In this document: one piece after another, positions 1 to 11,895 of the stretch
Layout: each line of letters starts with the position of its first letter
Position numbering within the stretch: position 1 is the stretch's first letter
From: Hydractinia symbiolongicarpus
Taxonomy: Eukaryota > Cnidaria > Hydrozoa > Anthoathecata > Hydractiniidae
DNA length: 64,000 nt
Assembly: GCF_029227915.1 (NCBI RefSeq)
Contig: NC_079884.1
Coordinates: forward strand, 31,560,001 to 31,624,000
Reading direction: 5' to 3'
Position numbers and translations under genes: made by a program
Notes under the pieces: generated by a model
Told to the model about the DNA's origin: nothing
The model's input: only the letters and a program-made list of their open reading frames with translations
Database searches by the model: none

Positions 1-2116
1 ATCCCGGACTCGGCCCGTATAGTCAAAAGTATACAAAGATAGTACCCAGGGTGTAAACTCATTTCCAGAACGATTTTTTAAATTATTATTTCACCACTAA
101 AGCCCATGAGACTTGTAGTTTTTAAAAACGTTTTCATTTTTGATGAGAAGCTGAATAAAAGAAGTTTAATCGCCGGCAAACGAAAACCCGCGACTTCCCG
201 TAAATCCCGGATTCGGCCCGTATAGTCAAAAGTATACAAAGAAAGTACCCAGGGAGTAAACTCAATTCCCGAACGATTTTTTAAATTATTTTTTCACCAC
301 TAAAACGCATGAGACTTGTAGTTTTCAGAAATGTTTTCATTTTTGATGATGTGCTTAATGAAAGTGGTTTAATCGCCGGCAAACGAAAACCCGCCATTAC
401 CCGTAAACCCCGGACTCGGCCCGTATAATCAAAAATATACAAAGAAAGTACCCAGGGAGTAAACTCATTTCCCGAACGATTTTTTAAATTCTTTTTTCAC
501 CACTAAAACGCATGAGACTTGTAGTTTTCAGAAATGTTTTCATTTTTGATGATGCGCTTAATGAAAGTGGTTTAATCGCCGGCAAACGAAAACCCGCGAT
601 TTCCCGTAAATCCCGGGCTTGGCCCGTATAGTCGAATGTATACAAAGAAAGTACCCTGTGAGTAAACTCATTTCCAAAACGATTTTTTAAGTTATCTTTT
701 CACCACCAAAATGCATGAGACTTGTAGCTTTCAAAAATGTTTTCATTTTTGATGAGACGCAGAATAAAAGAAGTTTAATCGCCGGCAAACGAAAACCCGC
801 CATTTCCCGTAAACCCCGGACTCGGCCCGTATAGTCAAAAGTATACAAAGAAAGTACCCAGGGAGTAAACTCATTTCTCGAACGATTTTTTAAATTATAT
901 TTTCACCACTAAAACGCATGAGACTTGTAGTTTTCAAAAATGTTTTCATTTTTGAAGAGGCACTGAATGATAGAAGTTTAATAGCCGGCAAACGAAAACC
1001 CGCGATTTCCCGTAAATCCCAGGCTTGGCCGTATAGTCGAATGTATACAAAGAAAGTACCCTGTGAGTGAACTCATTTCCAAAACGATTTTTTAAATTAT
1101 CTTTTCACTACTAAAACGCATGAGACTTGTAGTTTTCAAAAATGTTTTTATTTCTGATGAGACACTGAGTAAAAGAAGTTTAATCGCCGGCAAACGAAAA
1201 CCTGTGATTTCCCGTAAATCCCGGACTCGGCCCGTATAATCAAAAGTATACAAAGAAAGTACCCATGGAGTAAACTCATTTCCCAAACGATTTTTTATAT
1301 TATTTTTTCACCACTAAAACGCATGAGACTTGTAGTTTTCAAAAATGTTTTCATTTTTGATGAGACGCTGAATAAAAGAAGTTTAATCGCCGGCAAACGA
1401 AAACCCGCCATTTCCCGTAAACCCCGGACTCGGCCCGTATAATCAAAAGTATACAAAGAAAGTACCCAGGGAGTAAACTCATTTCCCGAACGATTTTTTA
1501 AATTCTTTTCTAACCACTAAAACGCATGAGACCTTTAGTTTTCAAAAATGTTTTCATTTTTGATGAGACGCTGAATAAAAGAAGTTTAATCGCCGGCAAA
1601 CGAAAACCCGCCATTTCCCGTAAACCCCGGACTCGGCCCGTATAATCAAAAGTATACAAAGAAAGTACCCAGGGAGTAAACTCATTTCCCGAACGATTTT
1701 TTAAATTCTTTTTTCACCACTAAAACGAATGAGACTTGTAGTTTTCAGAAATGTTTTCATTTTTGATGATGCGCTTAATGAAAGTGGTTTAATCGCCGGC
1801 AAACGAAAACCCGCGATTTCCCGTAAATCCCGGACTCGGCCCGTATTGTAAAAGTATACAAAGAAAGTACCCAGGGTGTAAACTCATTTCGCGAACGATT
1901 TTTTAAATTATTTTTTCACCACTAAAACGCATGAGGCTTGTAGTTTTGAGAAATGTTTTCATTTTTGATGAGACGCTTAATGAAAATGGTTTAATCGCCG
2001 GCAAACGAAAACCCGCGATTTCCCGTAAATCCCAGGCTTGGCCGTATAGTCGAATGTATACAAAGAAAGTACCCTGTGAGTAAACTCATTTCCCGAACGA
2101 TTTTTTAAATTATTTT
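1..2116 (+). repeat. type I monomers, mixed order
   Basis: About ten monomers with no clear higher-order unit. They mix ACTCGG/AAAAGTATAC variants with GGCTTGG/CGAATGTATAC variants. A one-base-shorter form, GGCTTGGCCGTATAG (one C lost from the usual GGCCCG), appears near 1,024 and 2,038 and is common only up to about 3.9 kb. Repeated at +45,007. No gene seen. Confidence 0.85.
309..511 (+). repeat. representative satellite monomer (203 bp)
   Basis: This is a reference unit for reading the array, phased to begin at ATGAGACTTG. In order it has an A/T-tract segment with TTTTCA and TTTTTGATGA words; a GC-rich centre from ATCGCCGGCAAACGAAAAC to CGGCCCGTAT; a mixed segment with a TATAC word, ACCCAGGGAG and CCCGAACG; and an AT-rich end with a T6-AAA-T tract followed by CACCACTAAAACGC. 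A typical unit is 38% GC (78 of 203) with 12 CpG dinucleotides. GCCGGC and TTTAAA occur about once per monomer, so cutting at either site should give a ladder of about 203 bp. The phase is arbitrary because no array edge defines a natural start. Confidence 0.95.
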
Positions 2117-3738
2117 TTCACCACTAAAACGCATGAGACTTGTAGTTTTCAAAAATGTTTTCATTTTTGAAGAGACACTGAATGAAAGAAGTTTAATAGC
2201 CGGCAAACGAAAACCTGCGATTTCCCGTAAATCCCGGACTCGGCCCGTATTGTCAAAAGTATACAAAGAAAGTACCCAGGGTGTAAACTTATTTCCCGAA
2301 CGATTTTTTAAATTATTTTTTCACCACTAAAACGCATGAGACTTGTAGTTTTGAGAAATGTTTTCATTTTTGATGAGACGCTTAATGAAAGTGGTTTAAT
2401 CGCCGGCAAACAAAAACCCGCGATTTCCCGTAAATCCCAGGCTTGGCCGTATAGTCGAATGCATACAAAGAAAGTACCCTGTGAGTAAACTCATTTCCAA
2501 AACGATTTCTTAAATTATCTTTTCACTACTAAAACGCATGAGACTTGTAGTTTTCAAAAATGTTTTCATTTCTAATGAGACACTGAATAAAACAAGTTTA
2601 ATCGCCGGCAAACGAAAACGTGTGATTTCCCGTAAATCCCGGACTCGGCCCGTATAGTGAAAAGTATCCAAAGAAAGTACCCAGGGTGTAAACTCATTTC
2701 CAGAACGATTTTTTAAATTATTATTTCACCACTAAAGCCCATGAGACTTGTAGTTTTCAGAAATGTTTTCATTTTTGATGAGACGCTGAATGAAAGAAGT
2801 TTAATCGCTGGCAAACGAAAACGTGCCATTTCCCGTAAATCCCGGACTCGGCCCGTATAGTGAAAAGTATACAAAGAAAGTACCCTGTGAGTAAACTCAT
2901 TTCCCGAACGATTTTTTAAATTATTTTTTTACCACTAAAACGCATGAGACTTGTAGTTTTCAAAAATGTTTTCATTTTTGATGAGACACTGAATGAAAGA
3001 AGTTTAATCGCCGGCAAACGAAAACCTGCGATTTCCCGTAAATCCCGGACTCGGCCCGTATTGTCAAAAGTATACAAAGAAAGTATTCAGGGTGTAAACT
3101 CATTTCCCGAACGATTTTTTAAATTATTTTTTTACCACTAAAACGCATGAGACTTGTAGTTTTGAGAAATGTTTTCATTTTTGATGAGACGCTTAATGAA
3201 AGTGGTTTAATCGCCGGCAAACAAAAACCCGCGATTTCCCGTAAATCCCAGGCTTGGCCGTATAGTCGAATGTATACAAAGAAAGTACCCTGTGAGTAAA
3301 CTCATTTCCAAAACGATTTCTTAAATTATCTTTTCACTACTAAAACGCATGAGACTTGTAGTTTTCAAAAATGTTTTCATTTCTAATGAGACACTGAATA
3401 AAAGAAGTTTAATCGCCGGCAAACGAAAACCTGTGATTTCCCGTAAATCCCGGACTCGGCCCGTATAGTGAAAAGTATCCAAAGAAAGTACCCAGGGTGT
3501 AAACTCATTTCCAGAACGATTTTTTAAATTATTATTTCACCACTAAAGCCCATGAGACTTGCAGTTTTTAAAAATGTTTTCATTTTTGATGAGACGCTGA
3601 ATGAAAGAAATTTAATCGCCGGCAAACGAAAACGTGCCATTTCCCGTAAATCCCGGACTCGGCCCGTATAGTGAAAAGTATACAAAGAAAGTACCCAGGG
3701 TGTAAACTCATTTCCCGAACGATTTTTTAAATTATTTT
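2117..3738 (+). repeat. 811-bp (4-monomer) tandem duplication
   Basis: Two adjacent copies, roughly 2,117-2,927 and 2,928-3,738, align with an offset of 811 bp. Shared private variants include GAAAACGTGCC, TTTTGAGAAATG, GGCAAACAAAAACCCGCG and a CACTACTAAAACGC / CATTTCTAATGAG pair (near 2,526 and 3,337). Several substitutions separate the copies, so this duplication is older than those at 34-37 kb. Repeated at +45,007 (about 47,124-48,745). Edges approximate. Confidence 0.8.
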
Positions 3739-6700
3739 TTCACCACTAAAACGCATGAGACTTGTAGTTTTTAGAAATGTTTTCATTTTTGATGAGACGC
3801 TTAATGAAAGTGGTTTAATCGCCGGCAAACGAAAACCCGCGATTTCCCGTAAATCCCGGGCTTGGCCGTATAGTCGAATGTATACAAAGAAAGTACCCTG
3901 TGAGTAAACTCATTTCCAAAACGATTTTTTAAATTATCTTTTTAACACTAAAACGCATGAGACTTGTAGTTTTCAAAAATGTTTTCATTTTTGATGAGAC
4001 GCTGAATAAAAGAAGTTTAATCGCCGGCAAACGAAAACCTGCGATTTCCCGTAAATCCCGGACTCGGCCCGTATAGTCAAAAGTATACAAAGATAGTACC
4101 CAGGGTGTAAACTCATTTCCAGAGCGATTTTTTAAATTATTATTTCACCACTAAAGCCCATGAGACTTGTAGTTTTTAAAAATGTTTTCATTTTTGATGA
4201 GACGCTGAATAAAAGAAGTTTAATCGACGGCAAACGAAAACCCGCGACTTCCCGTAAGTCCCGGATTCGGCACGTATAGTCAAAAGTATACAAAGAAAGT
4301 ACCCAGGGAGTAAACTCATTTCCAAAACGATTTTTTAAATTATTTTTTCACCACTAAAGCCCATGAGACTTGTAGTTTTTAAAAATGTTTTCATTTTTGA
4401 TGAGACGCTGAATAAAAGAAGTTTAATCGCCGGCAAACGAAAACCCGCGACTTCCCGTAAATCCCGGATTCGACCCGTATAGTCAAAGGTATACAAAGAA
4501 AGTACCCAGGGAGTAAACTCATTTCCCGAACGATTTTTTAAATTATTTTTTCACCACTAAAACGCATGAGACTTGTAGTTTTCAGAAATGTTTTCATTTT
4601 TGATGATGCGCCTAATGAAAATGGTTTAATCGCCGGCAAACGAAAACCCGCGATTTCCCGTAAATCCCGGGCTTGGCCCGTATAGTCGAATGTATACAAA
4701 GAATGTACCCTGTGAGTAAACTCATTTCCAAAACGATTTTTTAAATTATCTTTTCACCACCAAAACGAATGAGACTTGTAGCTTTCAAAAATGTTTTCTT
4801 TTTTGATGAGACGCTGAATAAAAGAAGATTAATCGCCGGCAAACGAAAACCTGCGATTTCCCGTAAATCCCGGACTCGGCCCGTATAGTCAAAAGTATAC
4901 AAAGATAGTACCCAGGGTGTAAACTTATTTCCAGAACGATTTTTTAAATTATTATTTCACCACTAAAGCCCATGAGACTTGTAGTTTTTAAAAATGTTTT
5001 CATTTTTGATGAGACGCTGAATAAAAGAAGTTTAATCGCCGGCAAATGAAAACCCGCGACTTCCCGTAAATCCCGGATTCGGCCCGTGTAGTCAAAAGTA
5101 TACAAAGAAAGTACCCAGGGAGTAAACTCATTTCCCGAACGATTTTTTAAATTATTTTTTCACCACTAAAACGCATGAGACTTGTAGTTTTAAGAAATGT
5201 TTTCATTTTTGATGATGCGCTTAATGAAAGTGGTTTAATCGCCGGCAAACGAAAACCCGCGATTTCCCGTAAATCCCGGGCTTGGCCTGTATAGTCGAAT
5301 GTATACAAAGAATGTACCCTGTGAGTAAACTCATTTCCAAAACGAATTTTTAAATTATCTTATCACCACCAAAACGCATGAGACTTGTAGCTTTCAAAAA
5401 TGTTTTCATTTTTGATGAGACGCTGAATAAAAGAAGTTTAATCGCCGGCAAACGAAAACCCACCATTTCCCGTAAACCCCGGACTCGCCCCGTATAGTCA
5501 AAAGTATACAAAGAAAGTACCCAGGGAGTAAACTCATTTCCAGAACGATTTTTTAAATTATTATTTCACCACTAAAGCCCATGAGACTTGTAGTTTTCAA
5601 AAATGTTTTCATTTTTGATGAGACGCTGAATAAAAGAAGTTTAATCGCCGGCAAACGAAAACCTGGGATTTCCCGTAAATCCCGGACTCGGCCCGTATAG
5701 TCAAAAGTATACAAAGATAGTACCCAGGGTGTAAACTCATTTCCAGAACGATTTTTTAAATTATTATTTCACCACTAAAGCCCATGAGACTTGTAGTTTT
5801 TAAAAATGTTTTCATTTTTGATGAGACGCTGAATAAAAGAAGTTTAATCGCCGGCAAACGAAAACCCGCGACTTCCCGTAAATCCCGGATTCGGCCCGTA
5901 TAGTCAAAAGTATACAAAGAAAGTACCCAGGGAGTAAACTCATTTCCCGAACGATTTTTTAAATTACTTTTCACCAGTAAAACGCATGAGACTTGTAGTT
6001 TTCAGAAATGTTTTCATTTTTGATGATGCGCTTAATGAAAGTGGTTTAATCGCCGGCAAACGAAAACCCGCGATTTCCCGTAAATCCCGGGCTTGGCCCG
6101 TATAGTCGAATGTATACAAAGAATGTACCCTGTGAGTAAACTCATTTCCAAAACGATTTTTTAAATTGTCTTTTCACCACCAAAACGCATGAGACTTGTA
6201 GCTTTCAAAAATGTTTTCATTTTTGATGAGACGCTGAATAAAAGAAGTTTAATCGCCGGCAAACGAAAACCTGCGATTTCCCGTAAATCCCGGACTCGGC
6301 CCGTATAGTCAAAAGTATACAAAGATAGTACCCAGGGTGTAAACTCATTTCCAGAACGATTTTTTAAATTATTATTTCACCACTAAAGCCCATGAGACTT
6401 GTAGTTTTTAAAAATGTTTTCATTTTTGATGAGACGCTGAATAAAAGAAGTTTAATCGCCGGCAAACGAAAACCCGCGACTTCCCGTAAATCCCGGATGC
6501 GGCCCGTATAGTCAAAAGTATACAAAGAAAGTACCCAGGGAGTAAACTCATTTCCCGAACGATTTTTTAAATTATTTTTTCACCACTAAAACGCATGAGA
6601 CTTGTAGTTTTAAGAAATGTTTTCATTTTTGATGATGCGCTTAGTAAAAGTGGTTTAATCGCCGGCAAACGAAAACCCGCGATTTCCCGTAAATCCCGGG

Positions 6701-7041
6701 CTTGGCCCGTATAGTCGAATGTATACAAAGAATGTACCCTGTGAGTAAACACATTTATAAAACGATTTTTTAAATTATCTTTTCACCACCAAAACGCATG
6801 AGACTTGTAGCTTTCAAAAATGTTTTCATTTTTGATGAGACGCTGAATAAAAGAAGTTTAATCGCCGGCAAACGAAAACCCGCCATTTACCGTAAACCCC
6901 AGACTCGGCCCGTATATTCAAAAGTATACAAAGAAAGTACCCAGGGAGTAAACTCATTTCCAGAACGATTTTTTAAATTATTATTTCACCACTAAAGCCC
7001 ATGAGACTTGTAGTTTTTAAAAATGTTTTCATTTTTGATGA
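3739..7041 (+). repeat. type I block with 608-bp trimeric organisation
   Basis: Monomers follow a recurring three-step order. Step one carries GATGATGCGC with GGGCTTGG, CGAATG and AATGTACCCTG. Step two carries GTAGCTTTC and then GATAGTACCCAGGGTG. Step three carries ATTATTTCACC, AAAGCCCATGAG and CGACTTCCCG with GATTCGG. The GATGATGCGC marker occurs at 4,602 and 5,211, then near 6,024 and 6,633, spaced by three monomers (about 609 bp) or four (about 812 bp). The order is imperfect, with occasional skipped or inserted monomers. Confidence 0.8.
4990..5818 (+). repeat. ~830-bp segment copied 2,435 bp downstream
   Basis: This four-monomer stretch recurs at 7,425-8,253 with an offset of 2,435 bp (12 monomers). 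Shared private variants are GGCAAATGAAAACC (5,041 and 7,476), GGCCTGTATAGTCG, CGAATTTTTAAATT, CCCACCATTTCCC with CTCGCCCCG, and CCTGGGATTTCCC. A few substitutions separate them (for example TTATCACC near 5,350 against TTTTCACC). The copies are not adjacent. Confidence 0.85.
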
Positions 7042-7424
7042 GACACTGAATAAAAGAAGTTTAATCGCCGGCAAACGAAAACCCGCCATTTCCCGTAAAC
7101 CCCGGACTCGGCCTGTATAATCAAAAGTATACAAAGAAAGTACCCAGGGAGTAAATTCATTTCCCGAACGATTTCTTAAATTCTTTTTGCACCACTAAAA
7201 CGCATGAGACTTGTAGTTTTCAAAAATGTTTTCATTTTTGATGAGACGCTGAATAAAAGAAGTTTAATCGCTGGCAAACGAAAACCTGCGATTTCCCGTA
7301 AATGCCGGACTTGGCCCGTATAGTCAAAAGTATACAAAGAAAGTACCCAGGGAGTAAACTCATTTCCCGAACGATTTCTTAAATTCTTTTTGCACCACTA
7401 AAACGCATGAGACTTGTAGCTTTC

Positions 7425-8253
7425 AAAAATGTTTTCATTTTTGATGAGACGCTGAATAAAAGAAGTTTAATCGCCGGCAAATGAAAACCCGCGACTTCCC
7501 GTAAATCCCGGATTCGGCCCGTGTAGTCAAAAGTATACAAAGAAAGTACCCAGGGAGTAAACCCATTTCCCGAACGATTTTTTAAATTATTTTTTCACCA
7601 CTAAAACGCATGAGACTTGTAGTTTTAAGAAATGTTTTCATTTTTGATGATGCGCTTAATGAAAGTGGTTTAATCGCCGGCAAACGAAAACCCGCGATTT
7701 CCCGTAAATCCCGGGCTTGGCCTGTATAGTCGAATGTATACAAAGAATGTACCCTGTGAGTAAACTCATTTCCAAAACGAATTTTTAAATTATCTTTTCA
7801 CCACCAAAACGCATGAGACTTGTAGCTTTCAAAAATGTTTTCATTTTTGATGAGACGCTGAATAAAAGAAGTTTAATCGCCGGCAAACGAAAACCCACCA
7901 TTTCCCGTAAACCCCGGACTCGCCCCGTATAGTCAAAAGTATACAAAGAAAGTACCCAGGGAGTAAACTCATTTCCAGAACGATTTTTTAAATTATTATT
8001 TCACCACTAAAGCCCATGAGACTTGTAGTTTTCAAAAATGTTTTCATTTTTGATGAGACGCTGAATAAAAGAAGTTTAATCGCCGGCAAACGAAAACCTG
8101 GGATTTCCCGTAAATCCCGGACTCGGCCCGTATAGTCAAAAGTATACAAAGATAGTACCCAGGGTGTAAACTCATTTCCAGAACGATTTTTTAAATTTTT
8201 ATTTCACCACTAAAGCCCATGAGACTTGTAGTTTTTAAAAATGTTTTCATTTT
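7425..8253 (+). repeat. displaced copy of 4,990-5,818
   Basis: Second copy of the four-monomer segment described at 4,990, at +2,435 bp. Its right end coincides with the 4-bp lesion at 8,254, which suggests that the copy ended there. Confidence 0.8.
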
Positions 8254-8265
8254 TGTAGACACTGA
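8246..8265 (+). other. 4-bp deletion at a duplication seam
   Basis: The usual TTTTTGATGAGACACTG reads TTTTTGTAGACACTG here, so four bases are missing. Sequence to the left belongs to the family of 5,818 and sequence to the right to the family of 7,042. The lesion is also present in the 45-kb copy (near 53,261), so it predates that duplication. Confidence 0.8.
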
Positions 8266-8651
8266 ATAAAAGAAGTTTAATCGCCGGCAAACGAAAACCC
8301 GCCATTTCCCGTAAACCCCGGACTCGGCCTGTATAATCAAAAGTATACAAAGAAAGTACCCAGGGAGTAAACTCATTTCCCGAACGATTTCTTAAATTCT
8401 TTTTGCACCACTAAAACGCATGAGACTTGTAGTTTTCAAAAATGTTTTCATTTTTGATGAGACGCTGAATAAAAGAAGTTTAATCGCTGGCAAACGAAAA
8501 CCTGCGATTTCCCGTAAATGCCGGACTTGGCCCGTATAGTCAAAAGTATACAAAGAAAGTACCCAGGGAGTAAACTCATTTCCCGAACGATTTCTTAAAT
8601 TCTTTTTGCACCACTAAAACGCATGAGACTTGTAGTTTTCAAAAATGTTTT

Positions 8652-11600
8652 CACTTTTGATGAGACGCTGAATAAAAGAAGTTTAATCGCCGGCAAACGA
8701 AAACCCGCGACTTCCCGTAAATCCCGGATTCGGCCTGCATAGTCAAAAGTACACAAAGAAAGTACCCAGGGAGTAAACTCATTTCCCGAACGATTTTTTA
8801 AATTATTTTTTCAACACTAAAACGCATGAGACTTGTAGTTTTTAGAAATGTTTTCATTTTTGATGATGCGCTTAATGAAAGTGGTTTAATCGCCGGCAAA
8901 CGAAAACCCGCCATTTCCCGTAAACCCCGGACTCTGCCCGTATTGTCAAAAGGATACAAAGAAAGTACCCAGGGTGTAAACTCATTTCCCGAACGATTTT
9001 TTAAATTATTAGTTCACCACTAAAGCCCATGAGACTTGTAGTTTTCAAAAATGTTTTCATTTTTGATGAGACGCTGAATAAAAGAAGTTTAATAGCCGGC
9101 AAACGAAAACCTGCGATTTCCCGTAAATCCCGGACTCGGCCCGTATAGTCAAAAGTATACAAAGAAAGTACCCAGGGAGTAAACTCATTTCTCAAACGAT
9201 TTTTTGAATTATTATTTCACCACTAAAGCTCATGAGACTTGTAGTTTTTAAAAATGTTTTCATTTTTGATGAGACGCTGAATAAAAGAAGTTTAATCGCC
9301 GGCAAACGAAAACCCGCAATTTCCCGTAAATCCCGACTCGGCCGTATAGTCAAAAGTATACAAAGAAAGTACCCAGGGAGTAAACTCATTTCCCGAACGA
9401 TTTTTTAAATTATTTTTTCACCACTAAAACGCATCAGACTTGTAGTTTTCAGAAATGTCTTCATTTTTGATGAGACGCTTAATGAAAGTGGTTTAATCGC
9501 CGGCAAACGAAAACCCGCGACTTCCCGTAAATCCCGGATTCGGCCCGTATAGTCAAAAGTATACAAAGAAAGTACCCAGGGAGTAAACTCATTTCCCGAA
9601 CGATTTTTTAAATTATTTTTTCACCACTAAAACGCATGAGACTTGTAGTTTTCAGAAATGTTTTCATTTTTGATGATGCGCTTAATGAAAGTGGTTTAAT
9701 CGCCGGCAAACGAAAACCCGCGATTTCCCGTAAATCCCGGGCTTGGCCCGTATAGTCGAATGTATACAAAGAATGTACCCTGTGAGTAAACTCATTTCCA
9801 AAACAATTTTTTAAATTATCTTTTCACCACCAAAACGCATGAGACTTGTAGCTTTCAAAAATGTTTTCATTTTTGATGAGACGCTGAATAAAAGAAGTTT
9901 AATCGCCGGCAAACGAAAACCTGCGATTTCCCGTAAATCCCGGACTCGGCCCGTATAGTCAAAAGTATACAAAGATAGTACCCAGGGTGTAAACTCATTT
10001 CCAGAACGATTTTTTAAATTATTATTTCACCACTAAAGCCCATGAGACTTGTAGTTTTTAAAAATGTTTTCATTTTTGATGAGACGCTGAATAAAAGAAG
10101 TTTAATCGCCGGCAAACGAAAACCCGCAATTTCCCGTAAATCCCGACTCGGCCGTATAGTCAAAAGTATACAAAGAAAGTACCCAGGGAGTAAACTCATT
10201 TCCCGAACGATTTTTTAAATTATTTTTTCACCACTAAAACGCATCAGACTTGTAGTTTTCAGAAATGTCTTCATTTTTGATGAGACGCTTAATGAAAGTG
10301 GTTTAATCGCCGGCAAACGAAAACCCGCGACTTCCCGTAAATCCCGGATTCGGCCCGTATAGTCAAAAGTATACAAAGAAAGTACCCAGGGAGTAAACTC
10401 ATTTCCCGAACGATTTTTTAAATTATTTTTTCACCACTAAAACGCATGAGACTTGTAGTTTTCAGAAATGTTTTCATTTTTGATGATGCGCTTAATGAAA
10501 GTGGTTTAATCGCCGGCAAACGAAAACCCGCGATTTCCCGTAAATCCCGGGCTTGGCCCGTATAGTCGAATGTATACAAAGAATGTACCCTGTGAGTAAA
10601 CTCATTTCCAAAACGATTTTTTAAATTATCTTTTCACCACCAAAACGCATGAGACTTGTAGTTTTTAAAAATGTTTTCATTTTTGATGAGACGCTGAATA
10701 AAAGAAGTTTAATCGCCGGCAAACGAAAACCCGCGACTTCCCGTAAATCCCGGATTCGGCCCGTATAGTCAAAAGTATACAAAGAAAGTACCCAGGGAGT
10801 AAACTCATTTCCCGAACGATTTTTTAAATTATTTTTTCACCACTAAAACGCATGAGACTTGTAGTTTTCAGAAATGTTTTCATTTTTGATGATGCGCTTA
10901 ATGAAAGTGGTTTAATCGCCGGCAAACGAAAACCCGCGATTTCCCGTAAATCCCGGGCTTGGCCCGTATAGTCGAATGTATACAAAGAATGTACCCTGTG
11001 AGTAAACTCATTTCCAAAACGATTTTTTAAATTGTCTTTTCACCACCAAAACGCATGAGACTTGTAGCTTTCAAAAATGTTTTCATTTTTGATGAGACGC
11101 TGAATAAAAGAAGTTTAATCGCCGGCAAACGAAAACCTGCGATTTCCCGTAAATCCCGGACTCGGCCCGTATAGTCAAAAGTATACAAAGATACTACCCA
11201 GGGTGTAAACTCATTTCCAGAACGATTTTTTAAATTATTATTTCACCACTAAAGCCCATGAGACTTGTAGTTTTAAGAAATGTTTTCATTTTTGATGATG
11301 CGCTTAATAAAAGTGGTTTAATCGCCGGCAAACGAAAACCCGCGATTTCCCGTAAATCCCGGGCTTGGCCCGTATAGTCGAATGTATACAAAGAATGTAC
11401 CCTGTGAGTAAACTCATTTCCAAAACGATTTTTTAAATTATCTTTTCACCACCAAAACGCATGAGACTTGTAGCTTTCAAAAATGTTTTCATTTTTGATG
11501 AGACGCTGAATAAAAGAAGTTTAATCGCCGGCAAACGAAAACCCGCCATTTCCCGTAAACCCCAGACTCGGCCCGTATAGTCAAAAGTATACAAAGAAAG

Positions 11601-11895
11601 TACCCAGGGAGTAAACTCATTTCCAGAACGATTTTTTAAATTATTATTTCACCACTAAAGCCCATGAGACTTGTAGTTTTTAAAAATGTTTTCATTTTTG
11701 ATGAGACACTGAATAAAAGAAGTTTAATCGCCGGCAAACGAAAACCCGCCATTTCCCGTAAACCCCGGACTCGGCCTGTATAATCAAAAGTATATAAAGA
11801 AAGTACCCAGGGAGTAAACTCATTTCCCGAACGATTTCTTAAATTCTTTTTGCACCACTAAAACGCATGAGACTTGTAGTTTTCAAAAATGTTTT
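8652..11895 (+). repeat. 3.24-kb higher-order repeat, unit 1 (16 monomers)
   Basis: The unit is defined from the rare word CACTTTTG at 8,652 to its next occurrence in this series at 11,896 (3,244 bp). Ordered landmarks are GATTCGGCCTGCATAG; TTCAACACTAAAACGC near 8,811; GATGATGCGC; TTGTCAAAAGGATAC; ATTAGTTCACC; AATAGCCGGC; CTCAAACG near 9,191; CATCAGACTTG near 9,433 and 10,243; trimeric monomers; then CTTTTTGCACC before the end. It contains its own 810-bp internal duplication. This unit spells CTCTGCCCG where unit 2 has CTCGGCCCG. Confidence 0.85.
9235..10614 (+). repeat. 810-bp (4-monomer) internal duplication
   Basis: Sequence at about 9,235-9,804 matches 10,045-10,614 with an offset of 810 bp. 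Both carry the compact variant CCCGCAATTTCCC with CCCGACTCGGCCGTATAG (two single-base losses) and the CATCAGACTTG / AATGTCTTCATT pair. The match stops near CAAAACAATT in copy 1 against CAAAACGATT in copy 2. Repeated at +45,007. Confidence 0.85.

Larger units (their letters stand above)
7042..8651 (+). repeat. 1,216-bp (6-monomer) duplication with broken seam
   Basis: Sequence from 7,042 (GACACTGAATAAAAG) recurs from 8,258 with an offset of 1,216 bp. It carries CGGCCTGTATAATC, CTTAAATTCTTTTTGCACC and ATCGCTGGC variants in both copies. The part of the first copy at about 7,425-8,253 is itself the copy of 4,990-5,818. The seam between the two copies is the damaged monomer at 8,254. Repeated at +45,007. 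Confidence 0.8.

Noticed and set aside
150-200. TTCGTTTGCCGGC on the minus strand as a CENP-B box
   Set aside because: It matches the box only at TTCG and the next two bases. The required A and CGGG are absent at the right positions.
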